22,852 bases of DNA from Rhodococcus rhodnii. Lineage in GTDB: Bacteria > Actinomycetota > Actinomycetes > Mycobacteriales > Pseudonocardiaceae. The position numbers and the translations under genes are program-made. Positions within the stretch are counted from its first letter, which is position 1; each line of letters begins with the position of its first letter. Shown here piece after piece: positions 13,610 through 20,540 of the stretch. The stretch covers positions 1 to 22,852 of the forward strand of contig JOAA01000068.1 of the NCBI GenBank assembly GCA_000720375.1, in the 5' to 3' direction. The notes below the pieces were generated by a model that made no database searches, had not been told where the DNA came from, and saw only the letters and a list, made by a program, of their open reading frames with translations.

Positions 13610-14163
13610 GGCGGTTCGTAGCCGCGACCATGTTGGCCGGCCTGGCGTTCGTCGGGCTGGCCACCCCGGCCCTCGCGCACAACTCGTTGGTGGACTCCAA
13701 CCCCAAGGACAAAGTGGCCTTGGAGTCGGGCCCGCAGACCATCACGCTCACGTTCGACCAGCCGGTCCAGGGCGGCGAGGGGATCAACACGATCTCCGTG
13801 CTCGACCCGCAGAACAACCACTGGGAAGCGGCTCCGCCGCAGGTGGAAAGCACTCAGGTGACCGCGCCGGTGCGGCCGCTCGGCCCGAGTGGCGTCTACC
13901 GCGTCGCGTGGCGGGTGCTGTCGGCCGACGGTCACCCCGTGCAGGGCGAACTGTCGTTCACGGTCAACAAAACGGGTGACGGCACGCCGTTGCCAGCGGA
14001 GGAACTGGCCAAGTTCAAGAACGGCGCGGGTACCGCCGCGCCGGGCGCGACCGACGAAAGCGGCGGGATCCCCACCTGGGTGTGGATCGTCGGTGCGGTG
14101 ATTGTGCTCGGTGTCGGCATCGTGTTCGCGCTTCGTATGGGCGGTAAGGAAGACGACGCCTGA
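13606..14163 (+). CDS. copC: CopC-domain copper-binding protein with membrane anchor
   Basis: The 185-residue protein has a signal peptide (1-24, cut after PALA), giving the mature N-terminal H25 of AHNSLVDSNP. DGHPVQGELSF supplies D108 and H110, completing the His/Asp/His Cu(II) site of CopC. A single membrane helix (about 157-177, PTWVWIVGAVIVLGVGIVFAL) anchors it, unlike soluble Gram-negative CopC. ATG 13606 overlaps the ycnI stop; readings from further upstream lie inside ycnI. The stop overlaps the copD start by one base (TGATG). It probably passes copper to CopD. Confidence 0.93.
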   Translation: MRRFVAATMLAGLAFVGLATPALAHNSLVDSNPKDKVALESGPQTITLTFDQPVQGGEGINTISVLDPQNNHWEAAPPQVESTQVTAPVRPLGPSGVYRVAWRVLSADGHPVQGELSFTVNKTGDGTPLPAEELAKFKNGAGTAAPGATDESGGIPTWVWIVGAVIVLGVGIVFALRMGGKEDDA

Positions 14164-15182
14164 TGAGCTCGACCCGGGCCACCGGTTCGCCTCGGTTCGC
14201 CCTGGTCAGTGTGCTGGTCGCGGCCGCGATCGTCGGTGTCCTCATTGGACTGACGATCACCGCGACCACCGCACTGCCCGGGTTGCCCGAGGCGGATGCG
14301 GTGGTCCGGTACGGCATCCCGGTCGTCCGGGTGCTGCTGGACATGGCCGCCGTGGTCACCGTCGGGCTTTCCTTGCTGCCCTTGCTGATCGGCTTCGACC
14401 GCCCGAAACTCGCCGAGGCCGTACTGGCAGGCACGCGCCGCGTGACTGTCGCAAGTGCACTCACGTGGGCGGTCACCGCGCTGGTCGCACTCGTACTGCA
14501 GACCGCCGAACTGCGACTGTCGCAATCGGTCACTCTCACCGCGATCTGGGACTACATCCGGACTGTCGGTGCGGGCAAGGCGCTCGTCGCGGTGTTCCTC
14601 TTCGCGATGCTGTGCGCTTTCCTCGCGGCCTGGACTGTCCGCAAAGGCGAGTCCGTACCCGCCGAGCTGCGTGCGGCCGCTGCGTTGTTCACGCTCCTGC
14701 CGTTGCCGGTGACCGGTCACGCCACCGACTGGTCATGGCACGACATCACGATGGTGTCGATGGAGCTGCACGTGCTCGCCGCGGTCACGTGGACCGGCGG
14801 GCTGGGCGCGGTCGTGGTCCTGCTGGCGGCGAACCGCACACTGCTGGCGCACGCGCTGCCGCGATTCTCCAAACTGGCTACCGCGTGCATCGTGGTCTCG
14901 GCGGTCACCGGACTGTTCAACGGAATCGCCGAACTGGTCCTCACGCCCGGCAGCTCGCTGTGGCGTGACCTCTTTGGAACGGGCTACGGCGTGCTCGTCC
15001 TGCTCAAGATCACCTGTGTTGTCCTGCTAGGACTGCTCGGCGCGAACATCCGGTGGCGGCTGCTGCCGGGCATCTTGCGGCACAAGCGGACCGCGTTGGT
15101 CACATGGGCCACGGCTGAACTGGCGATCATGGGCCTGGCCTTTGGCTTCGCCGTCGTGCTCACCCGCGCGCCAGTGGCGTGA
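14163..15182 (+). CDS. copD: CopD-family copper transport membrane protein
   Basis: The 339-residue integral membrane protein has about eight or nine hydrophobic helices. The CopD signature ELHVLAAVTWTGGL (about residues 200-213) and TGHATDWSWHD just before it contain the conserved histidines expected to handle copper in the membrane. It is translationally coupled to copC by TGATG. CopC-CopD pairs import copper or hand it to cytochrome oxidase assembly; which applies here is not shown. No cytochrome oxidase gene, copper ATPase or CsoR is present in the window. After the stop, an 87-bp gap precedes the convergent gene, and it holds no convincing terminator. Confidence 0.93.
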   Translation: MSSTRATGSPRFALVSVLVAAAIVGVLIGLTITATTALPGLPEADAVVRYGIPVVRVLLDMAAVVTVGLSLLPLLIGFDRPKLAEAVLAGTRRVTVASALTWAVTALVALVLQTAELRLSQSVTLTAIWDYIRTVGAGKALVAVFLFAMLCAFLAAWTVRKGESVPAELRAAAALFTLLPLPVTGHATDWSWHDITMVSMELHVLAAVTWTGGLGAVVVLLAANRTLLAHALPRFSKLATACIVVSAVTGLFNGIAELVLTPGSSLWRDLFGTGYGVLVLLKITCVVLLGLLGANIRWRLLPGILRHKRTALVTWATAELAIMGLAFGFAVVLTRAPVA

Positions 15183-15269
15183 TCATCCGCCGTTCGTCGC
15201 AAGTGGAGATTTATGTGGCGGCCGTCACGTCCGCCGAAAAAGCCCGCGAAAATCCAAAGAGTCGAGCGG

Positions 15270-15575
15270 TCAGTCCTGTTCGGTGAACTGCGCCGGCTCG
15301 TACGGTCGGCGGAGTTCGGAAAGCCGCTGCATGGTCGCCGCCCCGCGCTTCTCGAGTTCCTTGCGGGTGATCCAGCCCGCCGCGAAATGCCGGTAGCTCT
15401 GCGCCAGCATCACGAGTTCGGCCAGATAGTCCGCGGCCCGGCGACGACTGTCCTCAGGCAACCGGGACACCAGGGCAAGCTGAGCTTCCACCACTTCGTC
15501 CAGCACTTGGGCGGACCGCAGCGCGCGCTTGACGCGCCGACCATCACCGACTGTCCTGCTCAGCAGCCCCAACAC
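15270..15575 (-). CDS. small helical hypothetical protein
   Basis: This is a 101-residue, Arg/Glu/Leu-rich protein with no Cys and no membrane segment. It is almost wholly helical by inspection (VLDEVVEAQLALVSRL and ADYLAELVMLAQSY). GTG 15575 is preferred because AGGTGA lies nine bases upstream; a TTG at 15584 would give 104 residues but crowd that site. A plausible promoter lies at 15625-15652. I do not recognise the family, and the copper genes it converges on are on the other strand, so they say little about function. Confidence 0.6.
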   Translation of the reverse strand: MLGLLSRTVGDGRRVKRALRSAQVLDEVVEAQLALVSRLPEDSRRRAADYLAELVMLAQSYRHFAAGWITRKELEKRGAATMQRLSELRRPYEPAQFTEQD

Positions 15576-15624
15576 CGTGATCAATCACCTCTTGGTGAGC
15601 GAAACTCGACGAGAACTTGAACAC

Positions 15625-15652
15625 AGAGTAGCCGATACCCCGGTCGGGGCAA
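15625..15652 (-). promoter_or_regulatory. candidate promoter for the small helical protein
   Basis: Read on the minus strand, TTGCCC (15652-15647) and TACTCT (15630-15625) are separated by 16 bp. They would start transcription near 15618, giving a leader of about 40 bases to the GTG at 15575. The spacer contains CCGACCGGGG, part of a short self-complementary stretch. Assignment is by pattern only. Confidence 0.35.
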
Positions 15653-15708
15653 CGGCCGACATCTGTCGAGACAGGATTCGCTCAGCGAGGTCCCGGCGTT
15701 ACCGCCAT

Positions 15709-16608
15709 TCAGGTGTATCGGGCCCACCGTGCGCGGGTGTCCCCACGCCGGAAATCACCGAGACGGCGCATCAGCTCCGGCCGGACCTCGGGGTTGCTGC
15801 GCACACTCGGCAGCACACTCGTGATCAGCTTCAGCTCTCTGACCTCACGCAACACCCGGAAGCCGCTCCATCGGGTGACGTCAAAACCGTACGCCCGAAC
15901 AATCTCACGGTACGTACGCGCGGGCTCGCCGAAGCGGCCGACACCGACCGCCACAGGTGTCAGATCCCACTCCGGCGGACCGAACGAAGTGGAATCGAAA
16001 TCACACAACACCGGCCCGTCCGGCGACGGGATCAAGTTGCCCAGATGCGCGTCCCCGTGCAGGACCGCGGGCGGCAGTTCGAATTCCAGACCGGCGAGCT
16101 CTTCGGACAGTCGCTCGCACGTGTCCAACAGGAACTGGTGGTCGTCGTCGCTGATGTCCTCGGCGTCGTCGATCCGCTTGAGCACGTCGTCGAGGGGATC
16201 CCACGCGGGCAGGTCGAACGACGGCGGCGCGAGGCTGTGGATCCGCTTCAGCAGCTCGCCCAGGTCGCGGCCACGAGGCTGACGGCCGCCGTCCGGCACG
16301 ACATCCCAAACCGTCGCCAGGTGTTCACCTGCCCGTACCGGTTGGGTGACGCCCGCCAGCAGCCGTACGGACGGAATCTCGTGCTCGGCGAACCACGCGG
16401 CGACCCTGACGACCTTCTCGACCCGGTGCCGCAGCGCGTGTGATCCGACGATCCGGACCACCGCGGTATCCCCGACCAGGCGATATACCGCGTTGTTGGT
16501 GAATCTGAGCAGCGTGGCACCCGTGGCTTGCAAGCCGATCTGGTCGCAGATCAGCGTCAACGCGGCGGCGAGGCTGTCGCGACTGAACCGTCCCTCGGAT
16601 GTGACCAT
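15709..16608 (-). CDS. APH-like (aminoglycoside/choline kinase fold) phosphotransferase
   Basis: The 299-residue protein has the kinase catalytic loop VLHGDAHLGNLI (H184, D186, N191) and the Mg-binding DFD (D203-D205), in the order and spacing of APH/ChoK enzymes. The usual ATP-binding Lys strand reads AVVRIVGS, with Arg where Lys is common. EKVVRVAAWFAEHEIPSVRLL is the usual following helix and strand. Length is typical. ATG 16608 was chosen because upstream codons overlap the XRE gene; the 28-bp gap holds a GCGGAGGCTCCGC palindrome. It follows the regulator gene on the same strand, so both are probably one transcript. The substrate is unknown; resistance should not be assumed from the fold. 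Confidence 0.85.
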   Translation of the reverse strand: MVTSEGRFSRDSLAAALTLICDQIGLQATGATLLRFTNNAVYRLVGDTAVVRIVGSHALRHRVEKVVRVAAWFAEHEIPSVRLLAGVTQPVRAGEHLATVWDVVPDGGRQPRGRDLGELLKRIHSLAPPSFDLPAWDPLDDVLKRIDDAEDISDDDHQFLLDTCERLSEELAGLEFELPPAVLHGDAHLGNLIPSPDGPVLCDFDSTSFGPPEWDLTPVAVGVGRFGEPARTYREIVRAYGFDVTRWSGFRVLREVRELKLITSVLPSVRSNPEVRPELMRRLGDFRRGDTRARWARYT

Positions 16609-16636
16609 GGAACCGGTTCGCGGAGGCTCCGCCTGC

Positions 16637-18013
16637 TCACGCGTCCGCGTCGAAGTACTTGTTGAGCGCGTCGGAGAGTTCACGGGCTTGGCTGTTGTTG
16701 CGGCGCTTGTCCGCCTCCTGCTTCAGCGGCCGCATGCGGTCCTTCGCACGGCCCGAAGTGAGGTTCTCGGCCAGCTCGACCGCGGACCGGCCGACCTTGG
16801 CACCGTGGTCGATGTCGCCCTCGATCAGGTGGTTGGTGGCAAGCGCACTGAGGTTGAAGGTCTTACTGCGGGCCATGTCGTCGCCGTAGGCGTCGATCGC
16901 CCGCTGCAATGCCGGGATCGCGTACTTCGTGTGCTTGGTGTCGACCTCTTGGGCGAGCACCGTGTGCACGGTGCCGATCATGGCGTGCACGTCGGTCTCG
17001 GTGAAGAACTTCACCCAGGTCTCGGCGCCGTCGAGGTCGGCACGGGCGAACTCGTCACGCGTCCGGCCGAGCAGCTTCATCGTCTGCTCCCGTTGGCCCA
17101 TCATCGCGTAGGCCCACGCCTCGTTCGCGCAGAGCACGGCCACCGCCAACTCCGAGCCGGAGTTCTGCGCCGCGATCTGACCGAGCGAGAAGATCTTGAG
17201 CGCGTCGTTCGGCGCGCCGTTGTGCAAGTAGACCCGGCCCATCCGGTAGAGGATGTTGGCCACCAGCGGCTCGCTGCGGCCCTCTTTCGCCAGCTCAAGG
17301 CCCTTGCCGAAATGGTTTCGGGCGGAGTCGAGCAGTCCGATGTCGAACGACGTCCAGCCTGCGAGATTGTGCAGGTCAGCCAGTGCGACGTGCAGTCTTT
17401 GCTTGACCACGTCGGTCGCCGATGCCCCCAGCATCTGCTGACCCCACGACAGTTGCGCGATCACGGCGTCGCGGCAGGAGCCGCCGCCGTACTGGTAGTC
17501 CAACGAGCGCAACGCCCTGGTAGCGGCCTCAACCTGGCGCACATCCGTCATGCCGATCCGCCCGGGTGCCGGAGTCTGGATCGGGTTCGAGACCCACGGC
17601 CCGGAGTCCGCGCCGAACACGTTCGCGCCCATCGTGACGGCCGCGGCGTGCGCGAGGAACTTCCGACGCTTCACCGACTCTGCCTCCTCGGGGGTCTGGT
17701 CGTCGACCGTGGCGACGACACGGACCCGTGTCTCCTCGTCATATGCGAGGCCCATGTAACCCCTTGGAACGCCCAAGCCGGCGGCGATCCTCGCGAGTAC
17801 GTCATAGGCCATGACCTGGCGACCTTTGAGGATCTCCGATACCTCGGACTGCGACTGGCCGGTCTGTGCGGCGATCTGCCGCTGCGAGATGCCGTGCTTT
17901 CGCAGCAGCCGGTAGACCTGACTGATCTCCCTCGCGGCAAGCGCTGCCCGCATGTCCGGTTTCTCCCAGACGTCGGCGGTTACCACAGCACCTTGTGACC
18001 CGGTGGAGTTCAC
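16637..18013 (-). CDS. XRE-family regulator with TPR-like C-terminal region
   Basis: This is a 458-residue protein. Residues about 30-85 form a helix-turn-helix (ISQRQIAAQTGQSQSEVSEIL) followed by the VMAYDVLARIAAGLGVPRGYMGLAY motif seen in a widespread actinobacterial regulator family. Residues about 165-440 are paired helices of TPR type (for example LVANILYRMGRVYLHNGAPNDALKIFSLG). Such proteins often sense a peptide or small ligand through the repeat domain. GTG 18013 has AAGGGGG about five bases upstream; GTG 17986 (MVTADVWEKP) is an alternative matching many homologues as I recall them. It is divergent from two small genes across 218 bp that contain paired GATCGGTC boxes. The downstream kinase is probably cotranscribed. 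Confidence 0.85.
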   Translation of the reverse strand: MNSTGSQGAVVTADVWEKPDMRAALAAREISQVYRLLRKHGISQRQIAAQTGQSQSEVSEILKGRQVMAYDVLARIAAGLGVPRGYMGLAYDEETRVRVVATVDDQTPEEAESVKRRKFLAHAAAVTMGANVFGADSGPWVSNPIQTPAPGRIGMTDVRQVEAATRALRSLDYQYGGGSCRDAVIAQLSWGQQMLGASATDVVKQRLHVALADLHNLAGWTSFDIGLLDSARNHFGKGLELAKEGRSEPLVANILYRMGRVYLHNGAPNDALKIFSLGQIAAQNSGSELAVAVLCANEAWAYAMMGQREQTMKLLGRTRDEFARADLDGAETWVKFFTETDVHAMIGTVHTVLAQEVDTKHTKYAIPALQRAIDAYGDDMARSKTFNLSALATNHLIEGDIDHGAKVGRSAVELAENLTSGRAKDRMRPLKQEADKRRNNSQARELSDALNKYFDADA

Positions 18014-18083
18014 TCGCGCCCCCTTGCAGTCCGTTGGGCGTCAACCGCAGAGTAAACACATTGCGGCAGGGCCGAGAAGTAGC

Positions 18084-18104
18084 GATCGGTCAGGCTGATC
18101 GGTC
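18084..18104. promoter_or_regulatory. paired GATCGGTC boxes between divergent genes
   Basis: GATCGGTC occurs at 18084-18091 and 18097-18104 as a direct repeat 13 bp apart, in the 218-bp gap between the XRE gene and the small gene at 18232. On the minus strand a TACTCT -10-like element sits just downstream, near 18050, toward the XRE start. The spacing suits a dimeric regulator, so autoregulation by the XRE protein is possible. The rest of the gap shows no further structure I can support. Confidence 0.35.
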
Positions 18105-18231
18105 GGGCCGAAGTCCGCTGACCGCTTATCGTGAAACCTTGCCCGATCAGCTCACCACCACCCCGTTCGAGTTTGCCACGTACCAATCTAGTTTCTGGTA
18201 AGCATTCGAGCACGGAGGGAAACTTCTGATC

Positions 18232-18531
18232 GTGGACCTGGTCGGCTCGACGGTGACACGCCCCGCCCCCGCGCCCTCACCTGCACCGCAGGGAGAGTCG
18301 CAGGACACCCCTGGCCTCAGAGATCTGACCGGCTCGTTCTCCGGCCGTCAGGTTTGGCACATCAGCTGCGGAGACGTCATCAACCGCGATCGCTGTCTCA
18401 CCGTGCTGGTCAACGACCAGAACAAGGTGGTGCTCGTCGGACCTCCCGGCGAGACCGCGGTCCTGTCTTCCGGCCAGCTCGGCCAGCTGCGGGACGCCCT
18501 ACGAGAAGCCGCCGAGCAGGCGGAAAGGTGA
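18232..18531 (+). CDS. small hypothetical protein, divergent from the XRE regulator
   Basis: This 99-residue protein has a Pro/Ala-rich, probably disordered N-terminus (about 1-35). A compact domain follows (WHISCGDVINRDRCLTVLV, then VVLVGPPGETAVLSS) with two Cys (C46, C55), and it ends in a helix (GQLGQLRDALREAAEQAER). The strand-strand-helix layout vaguely resembles DUF397 proteins, which often accompany XRE regulators, but the DUF397 signature is not present. GTG 18232 is preceded by GGAGGG at a longish 12 bases. The next gene starts 13 bp downstream. Function unknown. Confidence 0.65.
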   Translation: MDLVGSTVTRPAPAPSPAPQGESQDTPGLRDLTGSFSGRQVWHISCGDVINRDRCLTVLVNDQNKVVLVGPPGETAVLSSGQLGQLRDALREAAEQAER

Positions 18532-18544
18532 CGGTGACGCTCCC

Positions 18545-18889
18545 GTGGACGAGATACTCGGCCAGGTTTTGCGCAATGCGGTGTGGGAACGCCTTGACAT
18601 GCTCTCCGAGCTGGCAACCCGCGCAGACGCCCCGTCCCTGCTGTCCGTGGCCCGATCCGAGCTGCCCCGCCTGACCGAAGGCTGGCGCGCGATGCTCTCG
18701 GCCCACGAGCCCGATGAGCGAGGCAACTGCCCTACCTGTTCGTCACGGTGGCGCCAGCAGAAGGCGCCGTGCTCGGTCTGGCGTGCGGCCTACGAGCACC
18801 TGGTAGCCGGCGGTCTCGCTCCAGCAGGAGGCAGGCACGTCCGCAGGGCCAACTCCTCCCCGCGCCGTGTGGTGGCCGGCGCCCGATAG
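18545..18889 (+). CDS. small protein with Cys-x2-Cys...Cys motif
   Basis: The 114-residue protein has a helical N-terminal half (DEILGQVLRNAVWERLDMLSEL), then HEPDERGNCPTCSSRW and KAPCSVWRAAYEHL. The latter supply C82, C85 and C96 with a nearby His, which could bind zinc. The C-terminus is basic (RHVRRANSSPRRVV). GTG 18545 is the only in-frame start after the upstream stop; AAAGGTG is about 14 bases away, so initiation may depend on coupling. It is cotranscribed with the preceding small gene and ends just before a strong hairpin. Family not recognised. Confidence 0.65.
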   Translation: MDEILGQVLRNAVWERLDMLSELATRADAPSLLSVARSELPRLTEGWRAMLSAHEPDERGNCPTCSSRWRQQKAPCSVWRAAYEHLVAGGLAPAGGRHVRRANSSPRRVVAGAR

Positions 18890-18894
18890 ACCGG

Positions 18895-18937
18895 CGGTCC
18901 GGTTCGTCCGTCCCCCCGAGCGAGGCGAACCGGACCG
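18895..18937 (+). terminator. 12-bp hairpin after the small-gene pair
   Basis: CGGTCCGGTTCG (18895-18906) and CGAACCGGACCG (18926-18937) are perfect complements with a 19-base loop, beginning six bases after the stop codon at 18889. There is no U-tract, as is common for actinomycete hairpin terminators, so it may terminate transcription or protect the mRNA 3' end. Confidence 0.7.
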
Positions 18938-18949
18938 TCATCCAAGGCC

Positions 18950-19002
18950 CCGCAGGCCGGCGTTCTAGCACTCCCCCTCCCCCCGACAGCGTCGGCCTGC
19001 GG
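18950..19002 (+). repeat. second inverted repeat downstream of the terminator
   Basis: CCGCAGGCCG (18950-18959) pairs perfectly with CGGCCTGCGG (18993-19002) across a 33-base loop of mostly C-rich sequence. It follows the first hairpin by 12 bp. It may be a back-up terminator or an unrelated palindrome. Confidence 0.5.
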
Positions 19003-19162
19003 CTCCCAATCACAGCGCGCCGCATGAGCAAGCGAGCGAAGCGAGCAGCGCGAATCCGGCGAGACGTGACCGCGCGTGTCTGCCATTGCGGCGCGGGAGT
19101 TGATCCGTCCGCGGCGGACAGCGAAAACCAACCCAGCTGGTAGCGAGTCGGATGGATAACTC

Positions 19163-19310
19163 ACGCCTGCGGCAATGGCGGACACGCGGTAATTCATCCC
19201 ACCCAACCACGCTGGAGACCCCACCTCCGCGATCTCACCCTGCCGCAAAGTGCAACTCACGGTGCTCGAGTGGTGGACACACGCTGCCGCAAAGGTGGAC
19301 ACGCGTGGCC
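19163..19310 (-). repeat. three degenerate repeat units downstream of the MFS gene
   Basis: CTGCGGCAATGGCGGACACG (19167-19186) and CTGCCGCAAAGGTGGACACG (19284-19303) match at 17 of 20 positions. A third unit begins CTGCCGCAAAG at 19240 and continues TGCAACTCACGG. Read on the minus strand the shared core is a TTTGCGGCAG-type motif preceded by CGTGTCC or CGTGAGT. The units are spaced about 73 and 44 bp apart. They lie just past the stop of the transporter gene and may belong to a dispersed intergenic repeat family. Confidence 0.5.
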
Positions 19311-19325
19311 CACCCCACCATTTCG

Positions 19326-20540
19326 CTAGGTCGCGGATTTGATTCGGGTCAGCAGGAATCCCGCGATCACGGTCGCGAGTGCGGAAGCTCCGAACAGGCC
19401 CGCGTAACCAAGACCGGCCAAGATTCCCGGGGCGATGAGCGGCGCGAAAACCTGCGGCAGCGAATTGGCGATGTTCACGACCCCAAGGTCTTTGGCACGG
19501 TCAGCGGCGGCAGGCAGCAATTGGGTGAGCAGCGCGAGCGCGACCGCCCAATAGATTCCGAATCCCGCGCCCAGCAGCGGACCGGCGATCAGTGACGCGG
19601 TCCACGTCGGCCAAATCACCAGAACGAGTGCGGCGGCAGCCATGAAACCCGCTGCTACCAGTACGTACGGCTTGCGGCGACCGGACGTGTCGGACAGCTT
19701 GCCTGCCACCAGCGCGCCAACGACCAACGCGATTCCGTAGCCCGCCATCAAGATCAGCAGCGAGCCTTCCGGGTCTTCGCGCTTGACCTCGTCCTTGAGG
19801 AAGAACAACAGGTAGAACGTGCCGAGCGCGTTGCCGAGGTTGACCATGAAGTGGCAGCCCCACATCCACGCGAATCCCGGGTGCTCACGCGGCGAGATCC
19901 ACAGGTCCAGCTTCGTCTTGCGGACCAGTTCCTTCGGCAGCACGGCATCCGGCGTGAACAGCACGAACGCGGCGGCGCCGAGCAGCGTCACGACGGCACA
20001 CGCGAGGTAACCGGCGACAAGCCCGGTGACGATGGACGTCACCAGAACAGCACCGAGGACGGTGCCGAACATCTGGCTGATCCCGACGAATCCACCCGTT
20101 TGCGCACGCTGGTCGACCGGGACACGGTCAGGAATCGCGGAGATGAGGGTGGCCAGCATGGCGTTCAGCCCGACCTGGACAAGGCACCAGCCGAGCACCA
20201 TCACCACGACATTGCCCGCCAGAGCAAGCACCACGAGCCCGACCGCGCCGACGACCGCGCCGCCGATGGTCCACGGATGGCGTCGGCCAAACCGTGACGT
20301 GGTCCGGTCGGACAGCAGCCCGGCCAACGGGTTCGCCACAAGCGCGACCAAGCCACCGGCCCCCATGACGATGCCGAAGACCAGTTCCTTGTCGGCGGCG
20401 TCGAGCAGCTCGGCCTGCTGCGGCAACAGCACCTGGATCGGTGCGTAGATCGCCAGCCACAACCCGAGGTTCGCCAGGAACAGCAGGGTGATCCAGCCGG
20501 CGCGAACCCGTTGGACGGGCTCGGATAAGGCGGTGGTCAA
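19326..20540 (-). CDS. MFS sugar transporter partnered with the beta-glucosidase
   Basis: The 404-residue protein has about twelve membrane helices. The MFS loop-2 motif occurs as GLLSDRTTSRFGRRHPW (about residue 75-90) and again as GKLSDTSGRRKPYV in the second half. The D-R-T-x-S-R-F-G-R-R-x-P form is typical of glycoside-type sugar carriers. The TTG start (20540-20538) overlaps the GH1 stop TGA by three bases as TTGA. GGAGG lies six bases upstream, inside the GH1 gene, which fixes the start. Longer readings enter GH1 codons. It probably imports a beta-glucoside for hydrolysis by the upstream enzyme. The C-terminus ends normally at TAG 19326-19328. Confidence 0.88.
   Translation of the reverse strand: MTTALSEPVQRVRAGWITLLFLANLGLWLAIYAPIQVLLPQQAELLDAADKELVFGIVMGAGGLVALVANPLAGLLSDRTTSRFGRRHPWTIGGAVVGAVGLVVLALAGNVVVMVLGWCLVQVGLNAMLATLISAIPDRVPVDQRAQTGGFVGISQMFGTVLGAVLVTSIVTGLVAGYLACAVVTLLGAAAFVLFTPDAVLPKELVRKTKLDLWISPREHPGFAWMWGCHFMVNLGNALGTFYLLFFLKDEVKREDPEGSLLILMAGYGIALVVGALVAGKLSDTSGRRKPYVLVAAGFMAAAALVLVIWPTWTASLIAGPLLGAGFGIYWAVALALLTQLLPAAADRAKDLGVVNIANSLPQVFAPLIAPGILAGLGYAGLFGASALATVIAGFLLTRIKSAT

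Larger units (their letters stand above)
18890..19325. other. 436-bp non-coding stretch
   Basis: Between the small-gene pair and the convergent transporter gene I see no convincing gene. It holds the two inverted repeats (18895-18937 and 18950-19002), a GCGAGC-GAA-GCGAGC run near 19035, and three related repeat units at 19163-19310. A 39-codon frame (19024-19143, basic, with CHC) has no ribosome-binding site and is not called. Confidence 0.6.

Noticed and set aside
15709..16608. An aminoglycoside resistance gene
   Set aside because: The APH fold is shared by many kinases; nothing here indicates an antibiotic substrate, and the context is a regulator gene.
16346..17998. A plus-strand open frame of about 550 codons over the XRE and kinase genes
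   Set aside because: It is an antisense shadow of high-GC genes: Arg/Val/His/Asp-rich composition, no family motifs, and it crosses the boundary between two well-supported genes.
19024..19143. A 39-codon plus-strand gene with a CHC motif
   Set aside because: No ribosome-binding site, a strongly Arg/Lys/Ala-biased start derived from a GCGAGC repeat, and no neighbouring partner.
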